Assembly: GCF_050003625.1 (NCBI RefSeq)
Contig: NC_134401.1
Span: forward strand, 67,777,629 to 67,841,628
DNA from: Haematobia irritans
Taxonomy: Eukaryota; Arthropoda; Insecta; Diptera; Muscidae
Direction: 5' to 3'
DNA: 64,000 nucleotides
Part shown: positions 10,557 through 22,134 of the stretch, piece after piece
Numbering within the stretch: position 1 is the first letter of the stretch
Layout of the letters: each line of letters opens with the position of its first letter
Translations under genes and position numbers: made by a program
Notes under the pieces: generated by a model
The model's input: only the letters and a program-made list of their open reading frames with translations
What the model was told of the DNA's origin: nothing
The model's database searches: none

Positions 10557-11319
10557 TTTTCACTTCTGACTCTTCCGGAGGCTTCTCCGTTTTGGAATCC
10601 TTTGGCTGATCGCTTTTGTATACCTTCATATGGATATCATGAAAGGCATAACTTACACGTCCTAGGGTCTGGGCTAGATGTGGCAGCGACTCAATGTTCA
10701 ATATAAACACCGCATGTCGTCTTGGTCCATCCACCTCATCCAAACGACCAACCTTCCAATCGGCGGTTGGAAGATCTGGGTTACATTCCTTTAGTCTGTT
10801 TAGTATCGACTCAGGATCAGGACGGTTTGCAGGTATCCATGCATGTGCTCTAGGTTTAGCCGGTATGTCTTTTTTATCAACTAACTCCAAAGCGGCTCCT
10901 TCCCATACTTCACCAATTAGCATCACATCAGCTTTAAAGCAATCCATAGGCCTCTGGTCCGCAAATGCTATTAACTTATATCGTCCTTGATACCATCCAG
11001 CATTTTGCCGTCGAGGACTTGGTCCGGGAAACTATTTTCGCACCTCTAAGTAGACACCAGACATCGCGTTCTCAATTTCCCCTCATTTTTGCTTTGGAAC
11101 CATACCGTCCAATGCTCCATTATTAATGATAGCCATCACAAGGCTGTCTTTTGCAACTGAGGCAAACGATCTTTGATTCCGTTTAGAGGATGGCAGTTCA
11201 TCCGGTGATCGTTCCCTTTTTCCAGCTTCAAGAATTCCTTGAGCCCATTTTAAGGAATCGCTTTGCTTAGCCGACAACGTGCTTGGGTCGACAGATCCTA
11301 ATTTCTTTAGGATAAACAA
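10557..11319 (-). pseudogene. LINE-A ORF1 N-terminal part (DUF4780-like)
   Basis: Two minus-strand frames, 11319-11083 (78 aa) and 10947-10557. The first is a polar N-terminal region with a KRERSPDELPSSKRNQRS basic/Ser stretch. The second has the pattern W-x-PANRPDPESILNRL followed by NPDLPTADWKV, which I associate with the DUF4780 domain of insect LINE-encoded ORF1 proteins; these are nucleic-acid-binding gag-like proteins. A frameshift or stop between 11083 and 10947 breaks the ORF, and CE1 cuts it at 10556. Upstream, 11320 to about 11800 is probably the LINE 5' UTR. Confidence 0.65.
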
Positions 11320-12118
11320 AGCTAAAGGCTGTGGAAAGGTTCATTCGCCCGAACCGAAACATGTACAGTCCAGGCGTGTATAGATTTGTATCTGGCGTTT
11401 TCTTTTCAATGGCTCTATTAGCCATGTTCCTTAATCTATCCATAAAGCTCGAAAAATAATTGTATAATTAGATATAAACAAAGCATTTCTGCGTTCTCTT
11501 TCGTGAGGGATTACCTCCTTTTGATGTCGTTACCTTAGAAAAGGTTCGACTTGCCAGAGTGTCGCTCACTCAATTAGTACAGGTCGACTAATTGGGCCTG
11601 ACTCTTGGTCACTGCCCAAATTCATAACTTCAGTCGATACCCGTCCACTGGGCCCTGAAGTTAGCAACCCAGTGGATGACTTTGAATTTCGCTGCATGGT
11701 GGTTTGATTTCCACCACACGTGAAATTCGTAATAAGTACTTATTACGATGAAATAATCCGCTATTAAAAAACACGTCCGTTCAGTTCGACGGTTGAATAG
11801 AAAATTATTGCGACTACTTAACTTTAGTTAAAAATGTTACTTAAAGTAGAAGTAAATTTTACTTAGTCAGTAACGATATTTACTTGTATTTATTATAAAA
11901 TGTTTTCATACCAGTCATTTTAATATTATAAAAATTATTGATGGTTTTTCTTAAATGTTAGTAAAATGACCATGATTTAACCTTTAAGACAGTTTAACTA
12001 TCAGTAAGGTCATAATTCACTATGGTTCTCGAAATTTTAGGCAATTTTAAAGAAATTTTCTACGATTAAGTAAAACCATTAACTTGATTCTAATACCATT
12101 TTTATTTCAAGCGAGCGA
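11320..12118 (-). other. Probable LINE-A 5' UTR, then unassigned sequence
   Basis: 11320 to about 11800 is G+C-richer than its surroundings and lies directly upstream of ORF1. On the minus strand it includes GGACGTG near 11770, matching the downstream-promoter-element consensus used by many insect LINEs, but no clear initiator lies at the required spacing. 11800-12118 is AT-rich and unassigned. Confidence 0.4.
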
Positions 12119-12126
12119 ATTGCGCC

Positions 12127-12541
12127 TAGGGTTGCCAGATGATGGTTACCGATATCCGGGACTTTGCGCCGTACATTCCGAGATTTGTCGGGACAAGCCA
12201 AAACAGTCACAGTACAGTTTCAATTTCATATAAAATTGTATTTATTAAGTATTTTGTTTTACTATAACCCATTTTGTATATCTCATGTAAATATCATACG
12301 TTGGGAACACACAAAATCCACTTAAAGTTATTTTAGTCTACCTTATTTTTTGCCAACTGATATAGTTACTCCGTTTTTTTTTATAAATGATTCTAATATC
12401 TAATTCTGCTAATATCTAATTCTGCTAATATCTAATTCTGTATATTTTTTTCTGGTTTTTTAGTTAATTTAAATAATGTACGCAAAAAAATTATTAATAA
12501 ATAATGTTTAACAGGCGAATCCCGGCCATCTGACAAGCCTA
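12127..12541. mobile_element. hAT-like MITE, 415 bp
   Basis: The ends read TAGGGTTGCCAGATGATGG and, reversed, TAGGCTTGTCAGATGGCCGG. The flanking 8-bp duplication is ATTGCGCC (12119-12126) and ATTGCACC (12542-12549), one mismatch. The 8-bp duplication and TAGGG-type ends fit the hAT superfamily. No coding capacity. Three imperfect copies of a 16-bp 'ctaatatctaattctg' unit lie inside (about 12390-12440). Confidence 0.85.
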
Positions 12542-12549
12542 ATTGCACC

Positions 12550-13643
12550 TAATACAGATAGTATTAAGAGACAAGAAGACGAGCATTTCTCTTCTACAAA
12601 AACAACAAATGTCAACCGTATAGATGTCGCACAATGCCTGCAGCTTTGGTATAACCGACGTTGCGGTCGAAGCGCTGTTTTGATAAATTCTTTATTAAGG
12701 CATCGGCAGTTATTATTTCAAATTGTCTTTCAAAAAATTTAATAGAATGAAAAGATTTAAATAAAAGAACATTTGTTACTACAAAGTAGGTTCTAAATCC
12801 TATTTTTCTTACGTTTCATAAGGCCGGCAGAGAACTGAACTGGGTGACGCCGCCGCAAACTGTATGATATTTGAGAGAAGCGCCGACAAAAACTGCATGA
12901 CATTAGATAAATTTCCTCATGACTGCCACCTACTGTCGCAGTTTCGCTTGACAGTTTCGTTCTCTTGTAACCACATTTCCAACTATACTAGTTGGAAATG
13001 TGGTGTAATGAAATAAGCCTTACAAAAATGTCAACTACTGCAAGGGCGAAAGAGTGTTTTTCAGTTTCGGCGTGTTTATTTATGTGTCTGGGACTCATTT
13101 TTTATATTTGCTCAAAAATTAGTATAAAATGATTGGAACATATGTTACAGCATATTATCATAGACCAAGGAATGTATAGACATCTCAAGTGAATTCACCA
13201 TGGTTTTGTTTATTTGCAGAGCGCAGTCATTACACTCAATTGCGCAGTCAAGTGACTCAATTTATTTTTGGAAAACAAGAATTACCGTACATAGCAGCCA
13301 ATTTGCATTACAAAAAAGGTGTGAATGGATCAAATTTTATAAGCTTTTACAATATTTTGTGTTTCATCAAGAGAACAAAGGAAAGAAAACAAAAATAAAG
13401 CCAAATTAAAAAATCACTCAATTGCAGACGAAAAAGAGCCCTCTACGGTGTGCAGACAAACTACAGCTCTGTGAATTCATTTGAGATGTCTTATATTTAA
13501 TTGGTCTATGATATTATGTGTGGGACATGTATTCATTTAGAAAATTCGTAAATAAACATATGTTTATTAATTTTGTTCAGAAGGAGAGAGAGCGAAACAG
13601 TATAGAGAATGAATTGAAAATGACGACGGATAGAAATAACAAC
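12550..13643. other. Unassigned, with short hairpin
   Basis: No gene is recognisable; the 69-codon overlapping frames at 13189-13409 look like chance frames in low-complexity DNA. Words such as CAGTTTCG and GCCGACAAAAACTGCATGACA recur in both orientations between 12650 and 13080, suggesting an old TIR element. A 16-bp perfect hairpin sits at 12970-13004. Confidence 0.4.
12970..13004. repeat. 16-bp perfect inverted repeat, 3-nt loop
   Basis: Arm ACCACATTTCCAACTA (12970-12985), loop TAC, then its exact reverse complement (12989-13004). It may be the centre of a collapsed MITE. Confidence 0.9.
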
Positions 13644-13644
13644 A

Positions 13645-14112
13645 AGTATATACGGCCAGGCCGAATCTTATGTACCCTCCACCATATATTGCGTACAAAA
13701 CTCCTACTAAAGGCTGTTATCCACAATCGACTTACTTGGGTTGTGGTAATACTTGCCGATGAGAAGGTATCATAAAACTCCTTAACATCGTCTTCTAAAT
13801 TGGGGTATTAGGCAAAAAAGGCAGATTATGATTACCGGTCAAGAACTGAATTATATAGGTTTAATTCAGTTCTTGACCGGTATGAATTTTTTCGCGTTAA
13901 AAGAGAGGCAGAGGTGAAATATGGGGGTCGGTTTATATAGGGGCCATATACAATTATGAACCTATATGGTCCAATTTTTTTGTGATTAGTACCAAATTTT
14001 AGAAAGATCAAATAAAATTGTTTATCCAGGAAGAAGTTAAATCTGGGATAGGTTTATCTGGGGGCTATATATAACTATGGACCAATATGGACCTCTTTTG
14101 GCATGGTTGTTA
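13645..14112 (+). mobile_element. Composite element CE2, truncated
   Basis: Begins with the AGTATATACGGCC head and TACCCTCCACCAT segment shared with CE1 and CE3, then two degraded 153-bp-type units (landmark ATATAGGGGCCATATAC near 13940). It stops at about 14112 against a LINE-A fragment. The 29-bp array and tail are missing. Confidence 0.75.
13834..13881. repeat. 19-bp perfect hairpin
   Basis: Arms ACCGGTCAAGAACTGAATT at 13834-13852 and its exact reverse complement at 13863-13881, with a 10-nt loop. It occurs at the point where other CE copies change from head to array. Confidence 0.95.
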
Positions 14113-14548
14113 GCGTCCTCCACTTTCCTAGAATATATGCTAAGTTGATACTGCTTTTATATATATCGCCGACAACCACGGGATAATCAGTCACTGCTTC
14201 TAACTCCGTCGGAGTAATTTCATCAGGTTCGGGTGATTTGAAAGGTCCAAAACTCTTTATAGTCCATTTTATTCTAGAATTTTTCGCTGAGCCTCGGTGA
14301 CACCTCCAGAACATGGTTCAAACGCATGATTTCCAGGAAAATGTATGTCCAATAGTACATCCGGCGTCTCCTCACTGGACGCTGTCCAATTGCACACATT
14401 TTTTTTAATGAAACCTGGAGTGGAGTTAGTGGACGCTAATACCTTCCGTAATCTGGAAGCCTCGAAAGTATTTTCAATACTGCAACATAATCAATCCAAG
14501 AGTTGTACTGATCGCTTATGCAAAGCGATCAAAACTATGCATGCGTGG
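14113..14548 (-). pseudogene. LINE-A RT N-terminal fragment
   Basis: The minus-strand frame 14314-14113 contains KSFGPFKSPEPDEITPTELEAVTD, colinear with the copy at 3646-3404; the upstream part (14430-14480) matches the LINE-A segment around 5540. Gly to Glu and other changes in the SPGxDGI motif show decay. It is cut at 14548 by the hAT-like element. Confidence 0.75.
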
Positions 14549-14840
14549 TTATGCACTAGGCTTGCCAGATGGCCGGGATTCGCCTGGATTGTCTCGGAAT
14601 TTCTTCTCCAGGAAGTGTCCCGAATCTTTCACAAAATTTGCCAAAAATCTCGAAATTTCAATTGCTCAACGAATTCCAAGAAGTACCGCCATTTTACAAA
14701 ATTTAAGGTCTAAAAAAATCACAGCATTGAAAGGCACTACAATAGAATCAGCTAATGTATGATTACCATAGCGTTATTCACAGCTTAAGCAACAACAGCC
14801 TGGATTGCCAAGTGAAAAGGATGTTGAAAATATAGCCCTA

Positions 14841-16049
14841 CGAGGGCAGTTCGGAAACTTCTTAGCCTAGCACAAAAAGCGCGGTATAAACAGAAAAAAG
14901 TTAAGTGTTTTGGAAACTTCCATCTCTGTTATGAACACATGTTAAATTTTGTTTCGATCTGGCAACTCCTTCATGTAGAAACAGGTGTTCAAAAAAGATG
15001 CATCCGCAATTGTTTTACAATGGAAAACATAGAAATGCGTGCTGTCATTAAATATTTACATAAAAAGGTTTAACGGAACAAGAAATTCATAATGGTGAAT
15101 GTGTTAGGTGAAAGTGCTCCTTCATATGCAACAGTAAAAAATTGTGTTACTGAATTTAAACAGAAATTGTAGCCAAAGTGCATGAAATGGTATTAAATGA
15201 TCGACGAATAAAAGTGCGTGAAATTGCTAATATCATGGGCATCTCAAATGATCGAGTCCATTTAATTTTGCATGAAGAACTACAGATGAAAAAGCTTTCT
15301 GCAAGATGGGTGCCGCATTTGTTAACAGTCGATCAAAAACGCATAAGAATGAACATTTCTCAAGTTTGTTTGGATCGTTGTAAGCGAAATAAAATGGATT
15401 TTAAACGTCGTTTCATAACTGTTGTTGAGACATGGATCCACCACTATACTCCAGAGACAGAAGAACAATCCAAACAATGGACTGAAGCTGGAGGAAGTGC
15501 CCCAAAGAAGGCAAAAACAATTGAATCGGCTGGTAAGGCTATGGCAACGGGGTTTTGGGACTTCAAAGGTATTTTATTGATTGACTATCGGCAAAACAAT
15601 AAATTCAGAGTACTATTGCAACCTTTTGGATCAATTAAATGTACAAATTCGAGAAAAACGTCCTGGCTTACAACACACAAAAAAATAATCTTTCATCAAG
15701 ACAACGCACCAGCGCACAAGAGTGTTTTAGCAATGGCTAAAATCAACGAATTAAAGTACGAGTTACTTGACCACCTGATTTAGCTCCCAGTGACTTTTAC
15801 TTGTTCCCAAATCTAAAAAAAAAATTTGCTGGCAAGCATTTTACCTCAAATGAAGATGCAATTACAGTTGTAAACCACTATTTTGAAGACCTTGAGGAAA
15901 ATTTTTTTAATCAATGGATAGAATTGCTAGAAAAGCGTTGGACTAAGTGTATTGAAGTTTCAGGAGATTATATTGAAAAATAAAAATATTTTTGAAAAAC
16001 TAACTATTCTCTTTCATTGATAGGCTAAGAAACTTCCGAACCGCCCTCG
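14841..16049 (+). mobile_element. DD34D mariner, 1209 bp
   Basis: Terminal inverted repeats of about 30 bp (CGAGGGCAGTTCGGAAACTT and, reversed, CGAGGGCGGTTCGGAAGTTT) with TA on both sides (14839-14840 and 16050-16051). The length is near the usual 1.3 kb. It is inserted into the hAT-like element. Confidence 0.93.
15020..15982 (+). pseudogene. Dead mariner transposase (DD34D)
   Basis: Starts MENIEMRAVIKYLHKK and hits a stop after 17 codons. It then continues in shifted frames: the 15178-15783 frame holds the second helix-turn-helix (KVREIANIMGISNDRVHLIL), the WVPHLLT linker and the first part of the catalytic domain; the 15801-15983 frame holds the C terminus (NHYFEDLEENFF...GDYIEK). The first catalytic position reads TVVETWIHHY where the family has an Asp (xxDETW), an Asp-to-Val change. 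HQDNAPAHKS keeps the second Asp. The third, in the DLAPSDFYL region near 15775-15805, is shifted out of frame. Confidence 0.9.
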
Positions 16050-16475
16050 TATAGTGATATTCCACTTTTAAGAAACAAAATTTGATAAACTATCGCCGAT
16101 TGATATAAAATCATCGCTGTTATCATGGGAGAAATTTCAGAAGCTCCAACATAAAAGCAAGTACGTTAACTCAATTGTCATTGTCATCTAAATTTGATTA
16201 AGATTTAACAGGAATATATTTGTTTTCATTTATAAATTTGATTGTTTGAGAAAAAGTAATCGCGAAAATAAAGCGATTTTCAACTCGAAAACTGAACATA
16301 GTTCTGGCTATTACGTGGCGTTTATGCGAATTTACCAAAAGAAATGCCAAGTGATAAAATATGGGCAACTCTTTTCGAAAAGTGTGACTGTTTTTGGTTG
16401 TCCCGACAAATCCCGGAATGTACGGCGCAAAGTCGCGGATTTCGGTAACCATCATCTGGCAACCCTATAATGCAC

Positions 16476-17514
16476 ACTTCTCGAGTTACGTCTTGATCTG
16501 CTGTATGTATTTTACAATGTAAATATAGCTCATGATGTGATTTGTAATGAGTTGTATATAGTACGATAAAAAATTTTTCTCAGCAAATATTTACCTTTGA
16601 GGACGAATGGGACATATATGTCCCATGAAATTTCTCATAGAAGGAAATATTTTTTTTTACATTTTGGCGACACTTTACTTGCTAAATAGATATATTGTGA
16701 ATATGAATCCGCAACAAAAACTTACTTTTATTGAGCGGTTAATTCTTCGTCGTCAAACGGTTAAGTCTAGATATTATTTAATTTGAATATTAAAATGAGT
16801 ATTCGGAGTAAAGGGAATAGACATTCGGAACAAAGACAATAGACAATTGAAACAAAAGACATGAGTTTTTGCCTTGATAGCAGTTTGTACTAATGCATTT
16901 TTTGATTCAGGAATTGACTTTGTAATCACACAGAAAAAAACTGAATTTCTATAAAATATAAAATAAGTTTTTTTTTTTTTTTGAGGAGACTATAATTGAC
17001 GATCCTGCCCGATTGAACCTACATTAATTTGGTAATACGAGTATAATCGAGCTATGAATGCAAGATAATAAAAGTAAGACTATTAAACAAAATAACTACA
17101 ATTAAATTCCCACAATATAATCTTGATGGTGAAGAATCAGATGTATTACAAATCGGTGAGAAGTTTCTGGAGTACGGTTTAGACAATATATCAACACTTA
17201 AAATTGGATTTTTTGAAGTCTGGCATTATTATCCAAATAATAGTTTCATGTGAAGTTCTTCATCTTATCTCATTCCTCTCATCAATTCTCACCATTCGGA
17301 TACCATTAAATAACACTAAAACTTCGGCTTTGGTTACAAGAACAGCTGGTCAGTCAAAGAATCTAGAGATAACCCCAAGCTCCTAGTGACCAACATTTTG
17401 CCACACATATTCATATATGTTATAGTATATTAAATTTTCATTATTTGAATAACACATATACTCCAATATTATTTATACACTTTTGTATCTGGTCTTATTA
17501 TAAGTTTTTATTTT
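16476..17514. other. Unassigned AT-rich sequence
   Basis: No gene seen. A CACACAGAAAAAAACTGAA end near 16929 resembles one terminus of the TA|CAC families described elsewhere in this window, but I did not find its partner. A poly-T run lies at 16968-16982. Confidence 0.4.
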
Positions 17515-18710
17515 GTGAACTGCTTCCCTGAACTAACAATGCCAAATTCACCAACGAGCACAAAAAGTCAAGGTTCTGATCCTGATAACAAGAGTGGAGG
17601 AATTAACGAGCAATCGGTATTGGCTAATGGTTATAATATCTTGAATAGGACTAATGGTACGGAAGTTTTCGCTGCATCAAGACAGACAATTAGTGAAGGC
17701 AAACTTTGGATAAGGTTTTGTCTGATTCGGAAATAGATCAGCAACCCTCTGAATTTTACAGATCGATGCCCTTAATGGCAGATTTGGTCAGGACGTCTTG
17801 AACCGACTCTTGCTATGGAAATTACCTAAGAGCCTTTACGGGATCAAATGTGACAAATATGAGCGAATTATTACAATTGGCAGATAATATTTGGGAGGAC
17901 GAGTTGTCAGTAATTGGAGCATCGGCACCTTCACAGAAAACGTCATCTGCGGTGGATTTGGGTAAAGTAGTTGAAGGGTTAGTTAAGGTCACTGGTAACA
18001 TATGTAGAATTTTCCAAAATCTACACTTAAAAAAAGTGAACTCTCTATTTCACTAAAGCCAATTTAACTTTATTTTAGTTCATGGAATTATTATGTTTGG
18101 AGAAAGTTTCCTTTACTCTAATAATTTTTTGCGTACGTTAGTTAAAGTAACTAAAACCGAGGAAAAAATATACACAAATGAAGCATAAAGATTAACTAAA
18201 TTCATGTCTTCCACAAAATAGTTCAGTATTTCTTTAAATTTGCAAATTTTACTACAAATGCGTTCATCATGAACTTCGTATGTCACTAAAGACATTCTTG
18301 CAATTTTGAACTCCTTGAAACTACAAATTTTTCTTTAACAAGTGAAAAACTTAATTATGTCTAATAAATTTTCTTGAATTTGTCGAAAAATGTTTACTTA
18401 TTTTAATGACATCGGCGTACTGCCAGCGTTTGTAATACTGGTTTGTTAAACATTTCTAAAAATATTCAAAAGTTTCTAAAATTAACCGACATTTTTCTTC
18501 CTGGTGGGTTCACTGTTTTTTCAGTGTACCACTAGAAGTTTTTGCAATGAGACGACAGCTTGAAGAATTTAAATATGATGATACAGGGGAAAGATTTAGA
18601 CAAAGAAGTTCTCGGTCACGAAGCCGTGCAGATTTTACTATAGATTTGGTAAGGATGCTAAGCTCTGAACAATCTTGTTTTTATAATCAAAATAGAGAGT
18701 TCAAACAACT
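17515..18710 (+). pseudogene. Gypsy-type LTR retrotransposon gag remnant
   Basis: Gag-like segment with the LSDSEIDQQPSEFYRSM and NMSELLQLADNIWEDEL patterns typical of arthropod gypsy-group capsid regions, followed beyond MITE G by a basic RSRSR stretch and a Cys-containing segment. Several stops and shifts are present. MITE G (18024-18526) is inserted at a TA and the frame continues across the site when it is ignored; F1 inserts at 18710. The retrotransposon's pol lies further along on the same strand, so this is one scattered element. No LTRs were identified. Confidence 0.65.
18024..18526. mobile_element. MITE G (TA target, CAC...GTG ends)
   Basis: 503 bp. Ends CACTTAAAAAAAGTGAACTC and, reversed, CACTGAAAAAACAGTGAACC; TA at 18022-18023 and 18527-18528. 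No coding capacity. The interior is rich in AGTTAAA/AACTAAA words. It interrupts the gypsy gag. Confidence 0.85.
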
Positions 18711-18711
18711 A

Positions 18712-20274
18712 CACCCAGAAAAAGTGACCACTTCTTTAAGTTAGGTTAAAGTGGCAGCCCGATTAAGATTCAGGCTCACTTAGACTATTCAGTCCATTGT
18801 GATACCACATTAACTAAAAGTACCTATTACATATGGGCACTTCTAGTTTTAACCGCTGAACCTTCTCGATTATTTTTCTTCGCTGAATCAACCAGATTGT
18901 TCCAAAAAAACTTCTTTAAGTTAAAATGAACTCATTGTGAAGAAAGTTGAACTTCGTATAGCGCCAAAGACATTTTTATTTGTTTGAACGATGGGATTTT
19001 CGTAGAAATTAGGTAGAATGCATTCCATATATGTTATTAGTTAACATTTTCCTATATTTATGTACCACTATACTACAGAATAAAAAATTTAACTGAATTC
19101 ATATTTTATTGAACTTTTTTCATCCATTTGGACAAATCTTACATATTTGTGGTAAACATTTTACTTCAAACCTAGATCTGCCTTCGTTTTTAAATACAGT
19201 TTTATTTATTTATAGAGGCATTTTTCTTCAATAAAAGACATGCTTTATTAATATATTAAATATATTTATTAAGAATTAACAGCATCGACTGGCCTTGAAA
19301 TATTAGTTTATTATTGCACTATTTCCAATTTCCATGTAAAGTTACCAACTGTAAAACGTAATGCTTTTCTTCTTCTTGTTCCTTTCACTTTTAATAAGAT
19401 GCTGCGTAACGATTTTGTCCTCCTTTTACAATTTCAATACCTACAAATATAAAAAATCATAAACCAATTTTTTCACAAAAGGTTAGCGTCACTGCATGAA
19501 TGTTACCTGATAATCGTAGATTCTAAAATGAAGACGAATGAGGGGCTTGTTATTCTGTTGCTGTTTTCTTTCTTTATACACCATCACGAACATTGAGAGA
19601 CTTATTGTTTGTTATTTATGTTCAATAATTAAAAAAAAAACGAAAAATTTTATCACTAATTTAAAAGAACAAATATTTTATTTGTTATCTATTATATTAT
19701 TTTACTATATTTTTTTTTTAACAATCTCTCCGTATACCATAACAACGCGATTCCAAATAAAAATAACAACCCACGCGCAAACATATCGATTACATCGATG
19801 ACAGGTATCTATTACAGGTAGATAAAAGAAATATACGAAAATTTCCTATATTCTAACAAGTTCTAAGTTTTGAAAGGATTGAATACTTCTTAGTACGAAT
19901 GAAATAAATTATTTTTCTATGCCAAGTGTTATTCGTAGGTATGATAAGCTTTCTATAATAAAGGAATTCAGTGTTATCGTTTTATAAGAAATTTTACTAA
20001 ATTTGAGGAAACTTGGTTCGGTTGTTTTTTATTTTTACGAATGCTTTGTTCTCAGTGAATAAAATTTTCTTGTTCAGTAGTAAATTCTTATACTCAGCGA
20101 AGAAAACAGTTTTAGTAAAATTCCATGCCTTATTCTAGTTAATGAACTATTCCTAACTGCTTTCAGTTTAGTAAACTGCTTTTAGAAACAAGTAAATTTT
20201 ATTATTTCACACAAAAATTTAACTTAATTGATAAACAGTTTTCCTTTAGTTTCGAAAGCACTTTTTTCTGGGTG
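18712..20274. mobile_element. Element F1 (TA target, CAC...GTG ends)
   Basis: 1563 bp including a 179-bp LINE-A tail insertion with its duplication. Ends CACCCAGAAAAAGTGACC and, reversed, CACCCAGAAAAAAGTGCTTT; TA at 18710-18711 and 20275-20276. The interior is non-coding. A second copy, F2, lies at 57338-58728 in inverse orientation. Confidence 0.87.
18744..18909 (-). mobile_element. LINE-A 3' end only, 166 bp
   Basis: Severely 5'-truncated LINE-A copy in reverse orientation, matching 9130-9300 of the reference copy. It is flanked by the perfect 13-bp duplication ACTTCTTTAAGTT (18731-18743 and 18910-18922). Inserted into F1. Confidence 0.93.
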
Positions 20275-20429
20275 TAGGTAAACTCATTTCATAAGCGACG
20301 AGCAATGGGTATGCAGAAGTATCGGCAAGTCGCCATTTCATTTGCTTGACGAATGCATTAAAATTATTGATACAGATAATTTCGAAACCTTTTTGGATAT
20401 AGTTAACTAAACTAGTTTTTGCAATATTG

Positions 20430-20670
20430 GCGATTTGAATGCTCGTATAGGTCGCGAACAGAATTTGGAAGAATATATTGTCCGTGATTTTATACATGTC
20501 AATAATGTAAAGCGGTCTAAAGATAAACACTTGAGTTCACAATGGAGAGTAAACTTGATGGAGAAATTTGTGGGTATTGTGCTGAATGGTCGAACGTCAA
20601 GTGATACTACTTGGGAGTTTAGTTTCTGCGGTGCAATGGGCAGCTCCGTTATGGACTACTCTTGCAAACT
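20430..20670 (+). pseudogene. LINE endonuclease fragment
   Basis: The frame reads GDLNARIGREQNLEEYIV, the AP-endonuclease GDxNAR motif, then a KDKHLSSQ...VGIVLNGRTSSDTTWEF stretch and SSVMDYSC, equivalent to the S-V-[IV]-D-Y segment at the end of these domains. It differs from LINE-A, so it is another LINE family. Only about 80 codons survive. Confidence 0.7.
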
Positions 20671-20696
20671 CTATTGGCGCGAAGTAAAGGGTGATT

Positions 20697-21620
20697 CTTT
20701 TGAGGTTAGGATTTTCATGCATTAGTATTTGACAGATCACGTGGGATTTCAGACATGGTGTCAAAGAGAAAGATGCTCAGTATGCTTTGACATTTCATCA
20801 TGAATAGACTTACTAACGAGCAACGCTTGCAAATCATTGAATTTTATTACCAAAATCAGTGTTCGGTTCGAAATGTGTTTATCGACAAATTTTGTTCAGC
20901 GATGAGGCTCATTTCTGGTTGAATGGCTACGTAAATAAGCAAAATTGCCGCATTTGGAGTGAAGAGCAACCAGAAGCCGTTCAAGAACTGCCCATGCATC
21001 CCGAAAAATGCACTGTTTGGTGTGGTTTGTACGCTGGTGGAATCATTGGACCGTATTTTTTCAAAGATGCTGTTGGACGCAACGTTACGGTGAGTGGCGA
21101 TCGCTATCGTTCGATGCTAACAAACTTTTTGTTGCCAAAAATGGAAGAACTGAACTTGGTTGACATGTGGTTTCAACAAGATGGCGCTACATGCCACACA
21201 GCTCGCGATTCTATGGCCATTTTGAGGGAAAACTTCGGAGAACAATTCATCTCAAGAAATGGACCGGTAAGTTGGCCACCAAGATCATGCGATTTGACGC
21301 CTTTAGACTATTTTTTGTGGGGCTACGTCAAGTCTAAAGTCTACAGAAATAAGCCAGCAACTATTCCAGCTTTGGAAGACAACATTTCCGAAGAAATTCG
21401 GGCTATTCCGGCCGAAATGCTCGAAAAAGTTGCCCAAAATTGGACTTTCCGAATGGACCACCTAAGACGCAGCCGCGGTCAACATTTAAATGAAATTATC
21501 TTCAAAAAGTAAATGTCATGGACCAATCTAACGTTTCAAATAAAGAACCGATGAGATTTTGCAAATTTTATGCGTTTTTTTTTAAAAAAAAAGTTATCAA
21601 GCTCTTAACAAATCACCCTT
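20697..21620 (+). mobile_element. DD41D mariner-like element, deletion derivative C
   Basis: 924 bp, TA duplication at 20695-20696 and 21621-21622. It keeps more of the native N terminus than the other copies: 27 codons from MNRLTNEQRLQIIEFYYQNQ through CSVRNVF. Confidence 0.93.
20859..21512 (+). pseudogene. DD41D transposase, deletion with frameshift
   Basis: The first 27 codons (from ATG 20801) are joined to the segment coding YRQILFSDEAHFW, but out of frame. The catalytic frame is open from 20859 and contains all three aspartates. One residue differs from the other copies (VSGDRY for VNGDRY). The native ATG therefore gives a short out-of-frame peptide rather than a catalytic protein. Confidence 0.85.
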
Positions 21621-22134
21621 TATAATGACTACTGTACGAGCTGTCATGTTGCTGAGTAAAGAGAATCAATTAAACATCACTTGTGTGAGTGTCCTGCATT
21701 TTGTGTAAGTCGTAAGCGAATTTTAGGGGTATATAGCTTTAGATTACTGGCGGACATGGAAAGCGTTAACTTAAGCAGTCTGCTAATGTTTTCGGAACAA
21801 TATGGTTGGTTCAACAGAAGAAAATAACCGAGAAGGTTCAGCGGTTAAAACTAGAAGTGCCCATATGTAATATGTATTTTTAGTTTTAGATAATATTATT
21901 AGGGATTTTCTGATATTTTTTTAATTTAATATATTGAACCGTTTTCAAGTTATTCCAATATATGTAGCGGAAGTGCCTTAATTTTGAACATAACGGTATA
22001 TCTCGAAAAAACAAAGTGCAGATTTTGATTCAGTGACCTCAAAAATTTTTAAATTAGCTATAATTTTCAAATCAACACAAAAAAAGTTCTATTTTGTTTC
22101 CCTGAGTAATATGTGCAGTTTTCCTGCATAAATA

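Larger units (their letters stand above)
14557..16467. mobile_element. hAT-like element carrying a nested mariner
   Basis: Ends TAGGCTTGCCAGATGGCCGG and, reversed, TAGGGTTGCCAGATGATGG match the 415-bp MITE at 12127. The flanking 8-bp duplication is TTATGCAC (14549-14556) and TAATGCAC (16468-16475). Without the mariner it is about 700 bp with no transposase frame, so it is non-autonomous. Confidence 0.85.
20671..21889 (+). mobile_element. LINE-A C-terminal/3' UTR fragment split by a mariner
   Basis: 20671-20694 and 21623-21889 join into a colinear match to 8940-9230 of LINE-A2. The junction 'gcgaagtataatgac' is restored when mariner C and one TA are removed. The Cys/His tail is recognisable but frameshifted. 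Confidence 0.85.

Noticed and set aside
11760..11800. LINE-A internal promoter with DPE
   Set aside because: GGACGTG fits the DPE consensus, but no initiator lies at the required distance; too weak to list as a site.
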